Assembly: GCA_030549335.1 (NCBI GenBank)
Contig: CM060194.1
Span: 19,656,171 to 19,720,170 of the forward strand
Length of the DNA stretch: 64,000 nt
Source: Pontederia crassipes
Lineage: Eukaryota; Streptophyta; Magnoliopsida; Commelinales; Pontederiaceae
Reading direction: 5' to 3'
Both the position numbers and the translations under genes were made by a program. Every line of letters begins with the position of its first letter. Within the stretch, counting starts at the first letter, position 1. Positions 47,781 to 59,495 of this stretch are shown here, piece after piece. Under the pieces are notes generated by a model. That model made no database searches. It was given only the letters and a program-made list of their open reading frames with translations, and was not told where the DNA came from.

Positions 47781-50700
47781 AACATATTTGAAAATAATAT
47801 GTAAAATTATATATGTTATTTTAATATATATAGGTAAAATTGCAATCCTCAAACTGATCTCACGATCTTCGATCCTATGGATCCCTTTTGATCTTACGTA
47901 AGATCCTACGACCTTGCTTACAAAGGTACTCAATCATCATTTGACATCCTCCAAGTCCTTCTGGGATCAAAATAAGAAGATTCCTAATAGCTACAGACAC
48001 CAAATATTAGAGAGGAACCAAATAAATCATATCATAAACATAAAAGAAACCCTGCCCATTTTAACTCTCCATTTGAGCAGAGACCACGCAACATTTTCTT
48101 GGTGCTTGACACAATTGAGCATGATTGTCAAGATCCCAATCCGGATAGTAACGTCTTATTGTCTTACGATCATCCGAAGAGAAAACGATCACGATCTTAC
48201 TTGAGAATTTTAAACATAGGATCTATAGTGAGGTATTAAGACTAGTAGGATCATAAACGAATCTTAAGACCAGTAGGATCTTACAATATTGGTACAAATT
48301 TAGTAATTCAAATAAAAAATTAAAAGTAAACATAAAGTACCTTAAATTTTTTTATTTAACTATTTTATTTTTATATATTCTACATTTTATTCTCTCTTTC
48401 ATAAATTTTATATCTTCTAATTATTCAATGGTAAGTTATGAATTAATCCTATATTGGATGTATACTAATAATTATATCACATTTTAATAAAATATTATAC
48501 TTCATAAGATTCAAATATTATATATTAATATTTAATATTTTTTTAAGAATATAATATTTCATATGATATAAAAGTATATATTAGATATGAATATATGAAT
48601 AAAATATTAATGGTTAATATGTAATTAACTTATATAAATATATCATTTGTGGATAATATTTTTTTATTATTTATATTAAAATTAATTTTTTTATTCATGG
48701 AATAAAATTTTACGATTCTCGTCCTCCAAATCCCTTATATCCTACCTCAAAAAGTGATATGACAACGTTGCAGTTGACCTATTCTTTGGTGGGTTGGGCT
48801 TCTAGAGCTCTAAGAAACTCCTTGCGACATGTTACACAGCTTAACATAGAAATCTTTTCTCCTTGAAAATGATATATAAATATTAGTTTTTTTTTCACAT
48901 TCATCAAGAAACACAAAGAACACAAACTCAAGATTGTGATGACCAAATTAACCTCGACCATCACAAGGGTTAAAATAGTAATAAATTTTCTTTAAATTCA
49001 AATAGATGCAAGATGCCAAAGGATGATTCCAAATAGGATTAGTCAAGAAATATTCAAAAAATTTTGCATCACCTATGTACACATAGATGATAGTCAAAAT
49101 GACAACTTATATATATGATGTGGACATCTTAGAATATGAATGTTATATAATAAAATAAATGGGTCTAGCGTCCTAATCAATTGAGTAGTATAAAGGAGCA
49201 CAAAGCTCATCATCCAATTTATTCACTGATAGATATGCCCACGAGCAAAAGTTCATAATATAATATGATAGAGTAAAAAAAACCGTATATAACCATAAAT
49301 AAATATAGCAAGTTCCAAGAGGAGGAACTAGATAGTTTTCAAATTTATTCAAATGCTAATAAGATAAGCAAGCCTAGAGTACTATAAAGATGCAACCTGA
49401 ACCTTCACTCACAAAAAGCATACTCCCACCCATAGACATAATAAGAATTATCACATGCAATGATTAGGTAATGAGGGTGAGCATTGTGAGATGAGTGAGT
49501 GGTTGGAACATGAATATAAAAATAAATAAGAAAGATTGATATCCCACATGCATGTGATTAAAATTGGAGAAAATAATGTATGATATGAGATTAAAACTTT
49601 ATCTGTCTTTAGCTACAAAGAAAGTAACCCGAAGAGAGATATTTCATCTAGGTCGCGTGACCAATATGATTCTAGGTCTTAACATAACCGCCTGATATCG
49701 TACTCCAATCAATAGACATGTGTGTTTGTGCATTCATAACATAACGATGGACGACATGTCTTAATAAAAGTTGGGGTATGTAGACTAAATGGTTGTCTCA
49801 TTTACTTGGAGTTGATTAATCTCCTAGTGATTTTTTTGTGACTTGATTTCCATGATGCATGAATTCACATGCATTGACATATAAGCATATTATAAAGTTT
49901 AAATTTCATAATTTTGAAGCTTCACAATTAATAAAACACATAAAAAACCAAGAAAGCTTTATAAATTCATGAATCAAATCACATGTCGATATCCATATAA
50001 AATTTTTGCTTACCACATTGATTACATTAATGGCATACAATCAATCATTTCATATGATGCAAGGCATTCATGTGAATGAATCATAAATCCATACGAAAGA
50101 CAATATGTTTTACATCGGCGTAAGACTATAGTAGCAACTAGAGTTTGTTTAATGTTATCATATAATTCATTCACCTTGAGGACATTGGATTACACTCAAT
50201 CGTTCATCCAAGCCAAATCGCGCGAGAAGCCTAACCAATATCTCATATAAGACAATCACACATATTGCAATAACAATTAATTATAAGGATATAATATTGC
50301 AATAACACTTAGTGGTATATAATTACCTTTCTTTATTCAAAATTTATTTACCATGCAATTCTCATATAAATAATTTGTTGCTTATTTGATTATACTCTTC
50401 TGTTATTAAGAAAATAAATTAGTATTTTAAAATTTTGAAAATGATTACTTCCCTAAGCATTATTAGCTAATAATCGATATACATGTACTTATAATACATT
50501 AGTAATGCACCGGGAACATAAATCAATCCTTGTTAACACCAATCACCTCGTGATTCCAACGATCTCCTTTGACGATAGTGATAAAGGAAACAAGCAACCA
50601 ACTAGAAAGAAATCATCCTCGGGTAAAGCGATGCTTGTGATAAATCCGTAGCAAGGATATGGACGAGCCTTCGATGTGGATGGCTTCACCTCGTTGAGCA

Positions 50701-50911
50701 TGTCAAAATCACGTTCTCCAAGTGTTGCAATGTGTTTTGGTTATGGTGAATTGAGGGCAGAAGGGCGGTTGCTGATTGTTAGGATATGCATGCCATGTAG
50801 AGAGATGGTACGGGAGGAAGAGAGAAGCGGCAAAGAGAAATAAGAAAAAAAGAGTAAAGGGTTTAATTTATTTTAACCTAGCCATGTGTGAATTTCTGGT
50901 TGGACCATCTT

Positions 50912-50975
50912 TATTTTATTTTTATTCGTTATTTACTTTTACCATGTTTAGAGCTGCCTTGTGCAAGCATGGAAC

Positions 50976-51048
<73 letters not shown>

Positions 51049-51243
51049 TCTGTAACGAAAAGAGGAAGAAAGATCGCACGAATACGAAGATTTATGAGTG
51101 TATTTTATTTTTATTCGTTATTTACTTTTACCATGTTTATAGCTGCCTTGTGCAAGGATGGAACTTCATATATATATATATATATATATATTCTGTAACG
51201 AAAAGAGGAAGAGAGATTGCACGAACACGAAAATTTATGAGTG
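50912..51243. repeat. Tandem duplication carrying TA microsatellites and a copia LTR tail
   Basis: Unit 1 (50912-51100) and unit 2 (51101-51243) share TTTTATTTTTATTCGTTATT, CTGCCTTGTGCAAG, a TA run (about 65 bp interrupted by two GT steps, versus about 25 bp), then TGTAACGAAAAGAGGAAG and TTTATGAGTG. The last part of each is the reversed 3' end of the copia LTR. Frames here encode only Tyr-Ile repeats and are not genes. Confidence 0.8.
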
Positions 51244-51695
51244 TTAATAATGTCTTGAATCTGAATCCAATTAGTCCCCCTATATAATCAGACGTTTCAG
51301 CAGAATTTCTCTATGGGGGTCTCGTTGCCCGGTCAGCGAGCCTGTGGGGGGATCTCTCTTGCGGGGGTTGCAAGGGGGCGGAGCCCCCTGAGCGAAAATT
51401 TTTAGAGGTATTCTGTATGTGATTCGGAATTGATTTATTTCCTTATCACGAGATATGTGTCCTATTTTCAGGGGATTTATTTAGAGTCTCAGTCCGTATG
51501 TAATTTTTATCATCTGTCAAAAAGAGTACTTATATAAACTCCCTAAGGGTCTAGGCAGAGGCTCATCCTTGTAATCATCTTTATTCCATAACAAAGAGAG
51601 CCGCCGCTTTCCGAGGACGTAACCCGATTTATGATGAATCTCATAAATCTTCGTGTTCTTCTGTGTTCGTGCGATCTCTCTCTCTTTTCGTAATA
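51242..51695 (+). mobile_element. Copia solo LTR nested in the 3' LTR, opposite orientation
   Basis: Begins TGTTAATAATG and ends TCTTTTCGTAATA, where CGTTACA is expected. It is flanked by the 5 bp TSD ATGAG (51237-51241 and 51696-51700). The host LTR is interrupted at this ATGAG and continues on the other side. Same family as the host LTR; both carry GTCAGCGAGCCTGTGGGGG and a CTTATATAAACTCCC promoter-like box. Confidence 0.85.
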
Positions 51696-52066
51696 ATGAG
51701 GTTCACCCTAAATCGGGTTAGGTCCTAGGGAGTTATGGAATAATGATTATTATAAGGATGGGTCTCTGTTTAGGCTTCTAGGGAGTTTATATAGGCACTC
51801 CCTTTGACAGATGATAGGAATTACATACGGTCTGGGACTTTAAATAAATCTCCTGAAAATAGGACACCTATTTCGTGATAAGGAAATAAATCAAATCTGA
51901 ATCACATATAAAATACCCATAAAAATCCCTCGGATCCCCCTTGGCCCCCACAGGCTCGCTGACCGGGCAACGAGACCTCCGTTGAGAAATTCTGCTGAAG
52001 CGTCTGACTATGTAGGGGGATCAACTTGGTTCAGATTCAATGCATTATTAACAAATCTCCACCTTG

Positions 52067-53103
52067 ACTTGAATCATCTTTAAAGCACACAAAATCATAC
52101 CACGCTGCCTCCAGCCCTACCTTGGGACTATTACCAAGTATTAATATTAAGCAAGTCCAAGTAATGCTGGAATTTACCATGAGGAACATATTTGGTGAAC
52201 ATATCAGTTGGATTATCTTCAGTGTCAATCTTCTTCACCTTGATCCTCTTCTCAGTGCGGATGAAGTGATACCTGACATCAATGTGTTTGGTTCTTTCAT
52301 GATGTACTTGATGCTTGGCTAAACATATTGCACTAAGACTGTCATAGTTGCACAATAACCTGCTCCTGATGTAATCTGAGATCTCCAACCAAACTTTTTA
52401 ACCAGATGTCTTCCTTAACAGCTTCTGTCAGTGCTATGTATTCATACTCTGTTGTGGACAATGTAACTGATGGCTGAAGTGTGGCCTTCCAACTAATAAC
52501 TGAACTGCCCAAAGTGAAGACATAATCTATCATAGATTGTCTTCCATCAACATCTCCAGCATAGTCTGAATCTGAGTATCCTGCAACTAAACACTCTTTA
52601 TCACTTCTATAGATGATGTCAATATCAGATGTTCCTCTCAGATATCAAAAGATTCGCTTCATTGCTTGTCAATGCTCTTTTCCTGGATCGCTCATAAACC
52701 TGCTGACAACACTGACTGCATGAGCAATGTCCGATCTAGTGCAAATCATGGCATACATCAAACTTCCAACTGCACTAGCATATGGAACCCGAGACATGTA
52801 CTCGTTCTCTACTTTTGATTTTGGTGCGAAGGCAACAGAAAGATGAACATTTGCACCTGATGGAGTATTCAAAGGCTTCGCTCCAGACATCTCAAACCTG
52901 GATAAAATCTTTTCAATATAACTTTTCTGAGATAAGAAGAGTTTACCCTGTGCGCGATCCCTTAGAATTTCCATCTCTAGAATCTTCTGTGCTGCACCAG
53001 GATTCTTCATGTCAAATTCTGCACTGAGGAGCTTCTTCAGATTCTAAATGTCTGTAATGTCTCTAGCAGCAATAAGCATATCATCAACATACAAGAGCAG
53101 ATA
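52067..53103 (-). pseudogene. Copia RT C-terminal part and RNase H
   Basis: From 53103 leftwards: LLLYVDDMLIAARDITDI with the YVDD catalytic box, a stop, then 53010-52669: AAQKILEMEILRDRAQGKLF, LSQKSYIEKILSRFEMSGAK and MYAMICTRSDIAHAVSVVSR, the conserved RVT_2 end. 52533-52342: VISWKATLQPSVTLSTTEYE, RNase H with the STTEAE-like box as STTEYE. 52388-52131: DSLSAICLAKHQVHHERTKH and IDVRYHFIR, then DNPTDMFTKYVPHGKF. Together the RT end and RNase H of a copia pol; frames are broken near 53045, 52650 and 52400. Confidence 0.87.
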
Positions 53104-53173
53104 GGAGAATTTTGCTGAAGCGTCTGACTATGTAGGGAGGTCAACTGGGTTCATATTCAAGACATTATTAACA
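53104..53173 (-). repeat. 5' LTR stub (first 70 bp)
   Basis: Read leftwards it starts TGTTAATAATGTCTTGAAT and follows the LTR through GTCAGACGCTTCAGCAAAATTCTC, then passes directly into RT coding sequence. The junction shares AATTCTC-like bases with both partners. Confidence 0.8.
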
Positions 53174-53178
53174 TATTC

Positions 53179-55208
53179 ATATCTCTATTAAATTACCTAA
53201 ACTATATATATCCATATATTCTATTAAATTACCTAAACTACCCATGCTATTATGAGTATATTTATTTATTTATCTTTGTTTGGCCTGAGCTTTACAAAGA
53301 TAGTCCTAATCAAATGGACTTGAGCAACATGTTAATATGAGTATAAAAAAACTCATATAAATGAATATCTAAATGAAAGCGTCAAACTAATTTTTCCAAT
53401 CAATCAATGTATTTATTGCTTCTCTATGTACCCAACAATGAATTTCGCAATTTAATTATGTTTTGTTGATCTTGTAATACAATCCAAAAAGATTCTTTAA
53501 CTAATAGAATCCTGACATAATCAAAATAACAAAAATATGACATTAAGATCATATTAAACAAATAACATATTTGATATTTCCAATTCTTTGCCAACCAATC
53601 TATATACTTATTGCCTTCTCAATATATGCATCGTTATATTTTTCTTGAATAAGCCATCATTAGTGGATCACATTAAAAAAATATACAGACCATCTAGATT
53701 TACAAATCATGAAAATTAATAAAGGCAACTAACAAAATATTGAATAGTAATAAAGGTTCAAAGAGTAAAATATTGTGTTTTCCCCATGTTCTTCCAAGTT
53801 AGGTGGGATTTTTGATGCAAGCTATGACATTTTGTTGGAAAAAAATTATTTATCCAACATGCTTCAAAATAATGAAAATCACACTAATTTTATGCCCAAA
53901 TGAATTGAGAAAGAAGAGTGTATCCAAATACATGCAATTCATTTTTATATTCGAATATATGTAATTTGTCGGAGGACCCAATAGTACCATCTTTGGATCG
54001 GAACACTTTCTCATGAGGGCAACGATCGATAGTTGAAATCTGTTTTCAAGTCCGGGGGACTAGAAGCTCAGTTCCAGCCATTTCCGCTAAAGAAAAAGTC
54101 CTATTCTTGAAAAGGTAAAACGGTCAGACCTAGGACATTATTATTTTTAAGTGTTGTGACTTGTGTTTGTTTCTTTGTAAAGGAGGGCTTAGTTTCTCTT
54201 TCTATATTATCTTTTTGTGAGTAAAGTTGTCAACATTATTTTTTGACGTAGGATAGTGAGAAATTTTGAACATCATAAAACTAGATTGAGTATAGTATGA
54301 TCATATTCCATAAATAATGTTTTCTAATATAAATATTGAAAATAATATATCTATTCACAAATATTATATATATGCAAGCTAATAAATCATAATGGCTTGT
54401 TCATATTTATTTGTGTCCTTTTAAAATCTATAACACACACACACACAAACTAAGAAAAAAATGTAATTGTATGATAATAAATCTTTAAATTGGAACTCAA
54501 TTTTAATAAAAGATATTATAATTATGAACTTGCGAGATGATATGAATCTATTGGATGATATTAGAATGGAATAATGAGAGAATAACATATAAAATATAAA
54601 TGTAATATAATAGAAAAATCAAGGCCTTTTATATTTTATTTTATGTTTACTTTGAATAAAAAATTGAATCATTATCATATGAATGATTAGATGATTTAAA
54701 TATCATTGGGTTTATTTTCTTTTCAAAAAATCGGGATGAAATACCGACAACTTTGTTTAGGGGAGGTCAAGACTTCCTATTCCGCTTTTCTTTGTTTTTT
54801 CTCTTCACAGTATTCTTTTACATCTTTTTTTAAAAAATAATTTACCTACTATGGCTCGATTTCATTATAAAATAATAAGAGAAAAAGATAAACAACAATT
54901 TACACAAATTACAAAGTAGAAAAGCTAAAATGTGTAAACTGTAAAGTGAAGTAGTTTAAGGGATTTAATGGGAAATATGGTGAAACTAAATCATGTGTCT
55001 TTAATATCCTTATAGTTATATTCGTTAACAAAACATTGTCCAACAAGGTGGCTGACTGAACTGAATAAGATCACTTTAGGCAACACCATGAGAAATAGGA
55101 CAAAGAATATGATGAATAAAACAAAAATAAGAGGATAATTAAAGTAGTTTTTATGTTTAGCCTTTTAATTTTACCTTTACTTCCTATTAATTATGACTCT
55201 CAATCAAT
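53179..55208. other. Unassigned AT-rich DNA
   Basis: No gene supported. A 37 bp direct repeat (CTATTAAATTACCTAAACTA at 53184 and 53221) lies next to the copia. 53970-54110 is less AT-rich (TCCGGGGGACTAGAAG, CAGTTCCAGCCATTTCCGC) and of unknown origin; an organellar fragment is conceivable but unproven. Confidence 0.4.
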
Positions 55209-55217
55209 ATCTTTAAA

Positions 55218-55615
55218 GGATTTATTGTGAGAGGGGGGGAAGGATTTATTGTGAGATCCGACGGCTGTGCAAATCTACGCGTTTCACTATACGGTTTAGG
55301 AGGCAAGGGGGCGGTTCATGAGCGACGAATCCATGGTTCACGGGCGACCGCGGTTTAACTCCGAAAATTTGTATTTGCTCCCATCCCCTATTTTTTGGTC
55401 CCGATGCCCTAGTTTATGCCGCGATCGTCTGCTCCCCTTCCTGCTTCCCCGCCACGAGCCGCCGGCTTCCCTTCCAACCGTGAGCGTCTGCTCCCCTTCC
55501 CCGGTGAGATCGTCTGTTTCCTACTTCTTCGTCGTGAGCCGCCAGCTTCCCTTCCCCGCAGCGATATCTTCTGCTTCCCCCTTCCTGCTTCCTCGCCATG
55601 ACACCCGCACCCGCC
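55218..55615 (+). repeat. MULE left terminal inverted repeat
   Basis: Pairs with 63675-63974 in inverted orientation. It contains an extra internal tandem repeat of about 75 bp built on GTGAGCCGCC.GCTTCCCTTCC and CGTCTGCTCCCCTTCC (about 55420-55600), making it longer than the right arm. Frames of 60-150 residues in it are composition effects. Confidence 0.8.
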
Positions 55616-56158
55616 GTGTCAACCGCGATCCCTGTCCCCGTTCACTCTTTTGGCATAAATCTCCAGCAAACAAGGGGTTGTCTAGGGTTTCGATTTCCTT
55701 AAGTGAGCTAGGATTACGAACATTCTTCTTTGCCACTGTTCTTTTTTTGGTCGATTGCTTGTTAGTTTTGAGTTGATTGGTTGGGTTTCATTTTCCTAGT
55801 GATAATTGCATGTGGAACGAGAAGTTGGCACTTGTAGGAAGGAATAGGGTTTGCAAGCGATCCTTGACTCATCCTCACCGGTGATATGATTTGTAACTTC
55901 ATATGAATTTTTTGTGTGTGTGGAATATGATTTGGAATTTCGTGGCTACCATAAACATGGTTAGTTTTATCTTTCAAAAGTTTATCAACAAGAGAAAATA
56001 CAGATGCCTTGTCACTGGTCAGCCCTTACTCAGTGTATTAACTTGTGGCTGCCATAAAATTTGTATGTAGAACATGAACTAGCTTTCTATCTTTGCTCCG
56101 TTTGTTTTAATGCATGTAGAAAGTTTAGTGTTCGAATTGGCCTGATATTGGTGATGCA

Positions 56159-56370
56159 GGCCGGGTTCCATACTCAAAGAGGTTAAACTTGCAAGCTGCT
56201 AGTGTTGAAGTTGATAGAACAGGAGCTATCAAGGTGTTGAGGTTGATATTCACAATTTTAGTTACTTTTAGTCAATTTATTCTTAGAAGACTGTCCCAAG
56301 AATGTGCATTCTTAGAACGCTTGGGTGATGAGTATTCTCACACTAATGTCCCTGGCATATGGGTGTTTAG
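56159..56370 (+). pseudogene. Glutathione reductase gene fragment captured by the MULE
   Basis: After an acceptor-like GGTGATGCAG at 56149-56158, one frame reads GRVPYSKRLNLQAASVEVDR then TGAIK, and about 90 bp later DEYSHTNVPGIWVF. In plant cytosolic glutathione reductase the corresponding segment is ATGR.PNxKRLNLExxGVExD.xGAxKVDEYSRTNxPSIWAVGD, close to the second half of the enzyme where the NADPH and FAD domains meet. The match in order and spacing, with an intron-like gap after GAIK, indicates capture of genomic DNA. The catalytic CxxxxC disulfide and the cofactor folds are absent, so no enzyme can result. It ends at a TAG or TGA near 56370. The donor gene is elsewhere in the genome. Confidence 0.75.
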
Positions 56371-56631
56371 TTGAAATGCCATTTGCTTAGACTTTATAAA
56401 ACATTAGTGTTATGATGTCATCGACATTTATCTTTTACAATTAGTGTAATGGCATGACCTAAATGTCATTGCCAACAAGACACGATAATAAAAACATATT
56501 CGACCGAACGTAATCCTGGATGAAAATTTTACGACTGCCTATTTTATGGAGTTAGTTTGACAAAAATTTTATATTAAAACATTTCACGATTTCTTTTGAA
56601 ACTAATGTTATCTTTTGTGATTTAGTTTGCA

Positions 56632-56848
56632 GCAATATGGAGCTTGCACATATTTTAGATGGTTAGATCTATCGTTTGAACCGAGATCTACACAAGTTAT
56701 CAATCGCATGATACGAAAAATCGATAGGATGGAAGTTGCAAATTTAGATGACGATGAAGTTAGAATTAATAGGAATGGAGTGAATTTCATGTGTAAATTT
56801 GTTTGTTTAATTGTTTTCCTTCTAGAAATATATGTTGTGTTAATGTAA
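56632..56848 (+). pseudogene. GRF-type zinc-finger gene fragment in the MULE
   Basis: A 73-residue frame opens just after a TTTAGTTTGCAG acceptor: YGACTYFRWLDLSFEPRSTQ, then VINRMIRKIDRMEVANLDDD and a hydrophobic end (FVCLIVFLLEIYVVLM). Small plant GRF proteins have CxCG...S.T..NPGRRF..C...CxYFxWxDP, followed by a helical segment and a C-terminal membrane anchor; this is the last exon of such a gene. The first Cys pair and NPGRRF exon are not found nearby. A TAA stop lies at 56846-56848. GRF fingers are thought to bind nucleic acid. It may be a second captured fragment or the relic of a MULE passenger gene. Confidence 0.65.
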
Positions 56849-57058
56849 TGGATGTTACTCTTATTGGTTTTAAGTAGATGTAATTGAGGTACACTATTTC
56901 TCTGTGGAACGAATTATCATGCTGATATAATTGAGGTACTCCAGCAATATATCCGATTTCTCGTCTTTTTCTGGTTAATGCTCATTCCATATTTCCTTTA
57001 CTTTGCTTTTTTTTTCTTTCTGATTCAGTTCTTGCTGCATTTCACTTCTCGATTTTCT

Positions 57059-57512
57059 AAATTTATTTGCATTGCCAAATCCGTATAAAATGGGTATAAA
57101 CTTATTTGCATTGCCAATCCATATACTTATTTGCAAGGGCAGAAACTTATTTTGTATTGCCAAATCCATATAAAATGGGTGCTGCTGCGTTCTTTATTTT
57201 CCATGTTATAGCTAATTGCCATCCTATTGCACCAACTTGTTGGATATCGTGGACAGTAGCCATAATGGCCTATGAGAAAACAAAGCATTCCACTGTTGAC
57301 ATCAGAAAACAAGACATAGACATAGTAAACTGCAACATTCCAGCTTCTTAGGAAACAAAGCATTCCAGCATAAACATCCATGTCCTACAATGCATCACAG
57401 CATAAACATCCATAGTAAACTGCAACATAGCTTGTAACAGGGAGATCAAGAAAAAAGCTCCTCAATGCATCACGGCATAAATAGACATAGTAAACTGCAA
57501 TGTAGCTAGTAA
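57059..57512. repeat. Short tandem repeats inside the MULE
   Basis: About three imperfect copies of ACTTATTTGCATTGCCAA with ATCCATATAAAATGGGT at 57059-57180, and a 74 bp duplication (AATGCATCAC.GCATAAA at 57389 and 57463) with related words before it. No gene; 57513-57987 is AT-rich with nothing recognised. Confidence 0.6.
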
Positions 57513-59495
57513 TGTCAAACACCCTTTCATATAAGGATCCTTCATATAATGTCATACATATGACCTAGTACAAATCTATAATATCCATGTCCAAATATTC
57601 GGTTTTGAGCTCCTTCAATTACCTGTAGAAGGTAATAAAATTAATAAGCACAAAATAAAAACTGGATATATACCAATTTATATGAGAAAAATGAACATTG
57701 ACTACCATATCTTAGCATGTTGCGTTGTTATAAATATCCAACTTGTGCACTAACTTTGACTCTACGAATCCTGTTCATAAAGTTGTATTAGTTATTTTAA
57801 ATAAAAATAACCCTTGACAAGCACAAAAGAATATTAATTATGAAAAAGGATTTTTTACCTTCAATAATGGACATGATCTTTTATCATGTCCATTTTGCGA
57901 CATAGAATTTTCAACGTCAGATTTAATCCTTCAAACATTTCTTGGCCTACCTTTAGATTTCACATAGACTCGGTCACGTATGTTGAATTAGGATTCATAT
58001 AAATTGACAGAACTTGATTGAGTAGCAATATATTCAGATGTAGCACATTGACTTGCATGAAGCTCACTTGGACTTGCTTCATTTGGATCCACGATTACAT
58101 TTTCAAGATCGAATGCCCTCATCTTTTTTATAAGTTCATTGACCATTGGAGTACCAAATTGTAAATGTCTTGTGGATCTCAATCCATCTCTTCCACCTTC
58201 CAAACGATACCTTGCCAACTTAATTTTTGCATTGGTGATATGAAATCACTATTAAAAGATGACTTGTCATAAAATGCATGTGTATTTGAATATCTTGCAT
58301 TTATGTCCAATGATGAAATATGTATCCCTTGGGTATGGACCCAATCCCTTTCTTGTGAAGAACACTCAAAATGTGAGAGCATAATAACCCTTCTTGTTCA
58401 AATTTTCTGCAAGAATAAGTTATATGTATTTCTTCAAAAGTGACTAAACTCCATCATATTCTTGCCTTCATCAATATCTTGAATATGATAAACTGAGTAT
58501 GCAACTTTCTAAGCATCTTTGTATGTTTTGTGAATATACATATTGAACACTTGTGTATATTCTTCTTAGAATTTACAAAAAAAAAAAACAATGTGTATAA
58601 ATATTTGAGGTCCAGGAGGGTGCAATGCGCAATTGCACTGCACCTGGTGCAGTGCACTATTTGAAGCCGTTAGATGAATTGTTATTACATCTAATGGTTC
58701 TAATGGATTCCCCTCTTTAATAACTCATCCAGGTATGAATGACATCATTGGCTGACCTCATTAATTATTTAATTTTATATTTTTTTCTCTTCAAAACTTC
58801 CTTGTATCATCACCGAAAGTAAAAAATATACCATCACTTATTTTCATGCTTTTGGACATCCACCTTTTTTTCCAAAATTTGTCCAGATCTCAAAAGCAAC
58901 ATGCTCAATTTTTTATTTAAGATTTTTGAGAATAATATTTTCGTGTGGAGCTCGTCAACATTTTTGCTAGTTGAAACACATCAAAAGGATGCATCAATTT
59001 CCTATTGAGGACACTTGATAATGTTGAAGCTAAAATTATAATGGAATGCAAAAGGAACAATATTTTTATCTTAACATCACTTTGCTCAGTGAATATAATG
59101 AAAGTTGCACAATTGATCCAACATCTTCATTATATTAAAGTTGAAAACTAGTATGAATTTTAATCATAAATGATTATAGAAATTAATTTTGCAAAATAAG
59201 GTGCCATAATTCATATACAAAATGGGCATGTTATATAGCCCACAGATACACAAACAAAAATTTCTGAAGTAACAAAATGGTCTAAGAAGTGCACCAACAT
59301 GCAATTCTTAGAAGTGTGCCAAAAATTCATTGCATGTTCTAAGAAGTGCACCAACATGCAATTCTTATAAGAGAAACCTGCTATAATCAACACTTGAAAG
59401 AAAAAATCATGTTGTATAACATTTTTAAAGTTAAAAGTCAAAAAAATTTAGCACTTACATTTTTTGATAGTTGATCCATACAAAATTCTTTTGCT

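Larger units (their letters stand above)
46547..50911. other. Unassigned AT-rich DNA
   Basis: No gene supported. 47237-47392 ends in CTTACACCCCTAG, like a hAT-type terminus, but no partner is found. 47925-48085 resembles 11845-11975. 48120-48290 is rich in GATC/AGATC words like 17914-18067. 48930-50760 has the texture of a long LTR (TGTGATGACC near 48935; CACGAGC, CACCTCGTGATT near 50545), but termini and TSD cannot be set. Confidence 0.4.
51194..53173 (-). mobile_element. Deleted Ty1/copia element with solo LTR in its 3' LTR
   Basis: Read leftwards: 5' LTR stub (53173-53104), RT end and RNase H (53103-52067), polypurine tract (AAGGTGGAGATT, 52066-52054), 3' LTR starting TGTTAATAATG at 52053 and ending GTTACA at 51194. 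TSDs TATTC (51189-51193) and TATTC (53174-53178) match perfectly. Most of the 5' LTR, gag, protease, integrase and the RT start are deleted. The pol frames are quite open, so the element is younger than the copia at the window start. Confidence 0.85.

Noticed and set aside
50776..51287. Frames of 108-140 residues with Tyr-Ile repeats
   Set aside because: They translate TA microsatellites and a reversed copia LTR tail; not genes.
55318..55776. 152-residue frame on the + strand
   Set aside because: It sits in the GC-rich left TIR of the MULE; mirror frames occur in the right TIR. A composition artefact.
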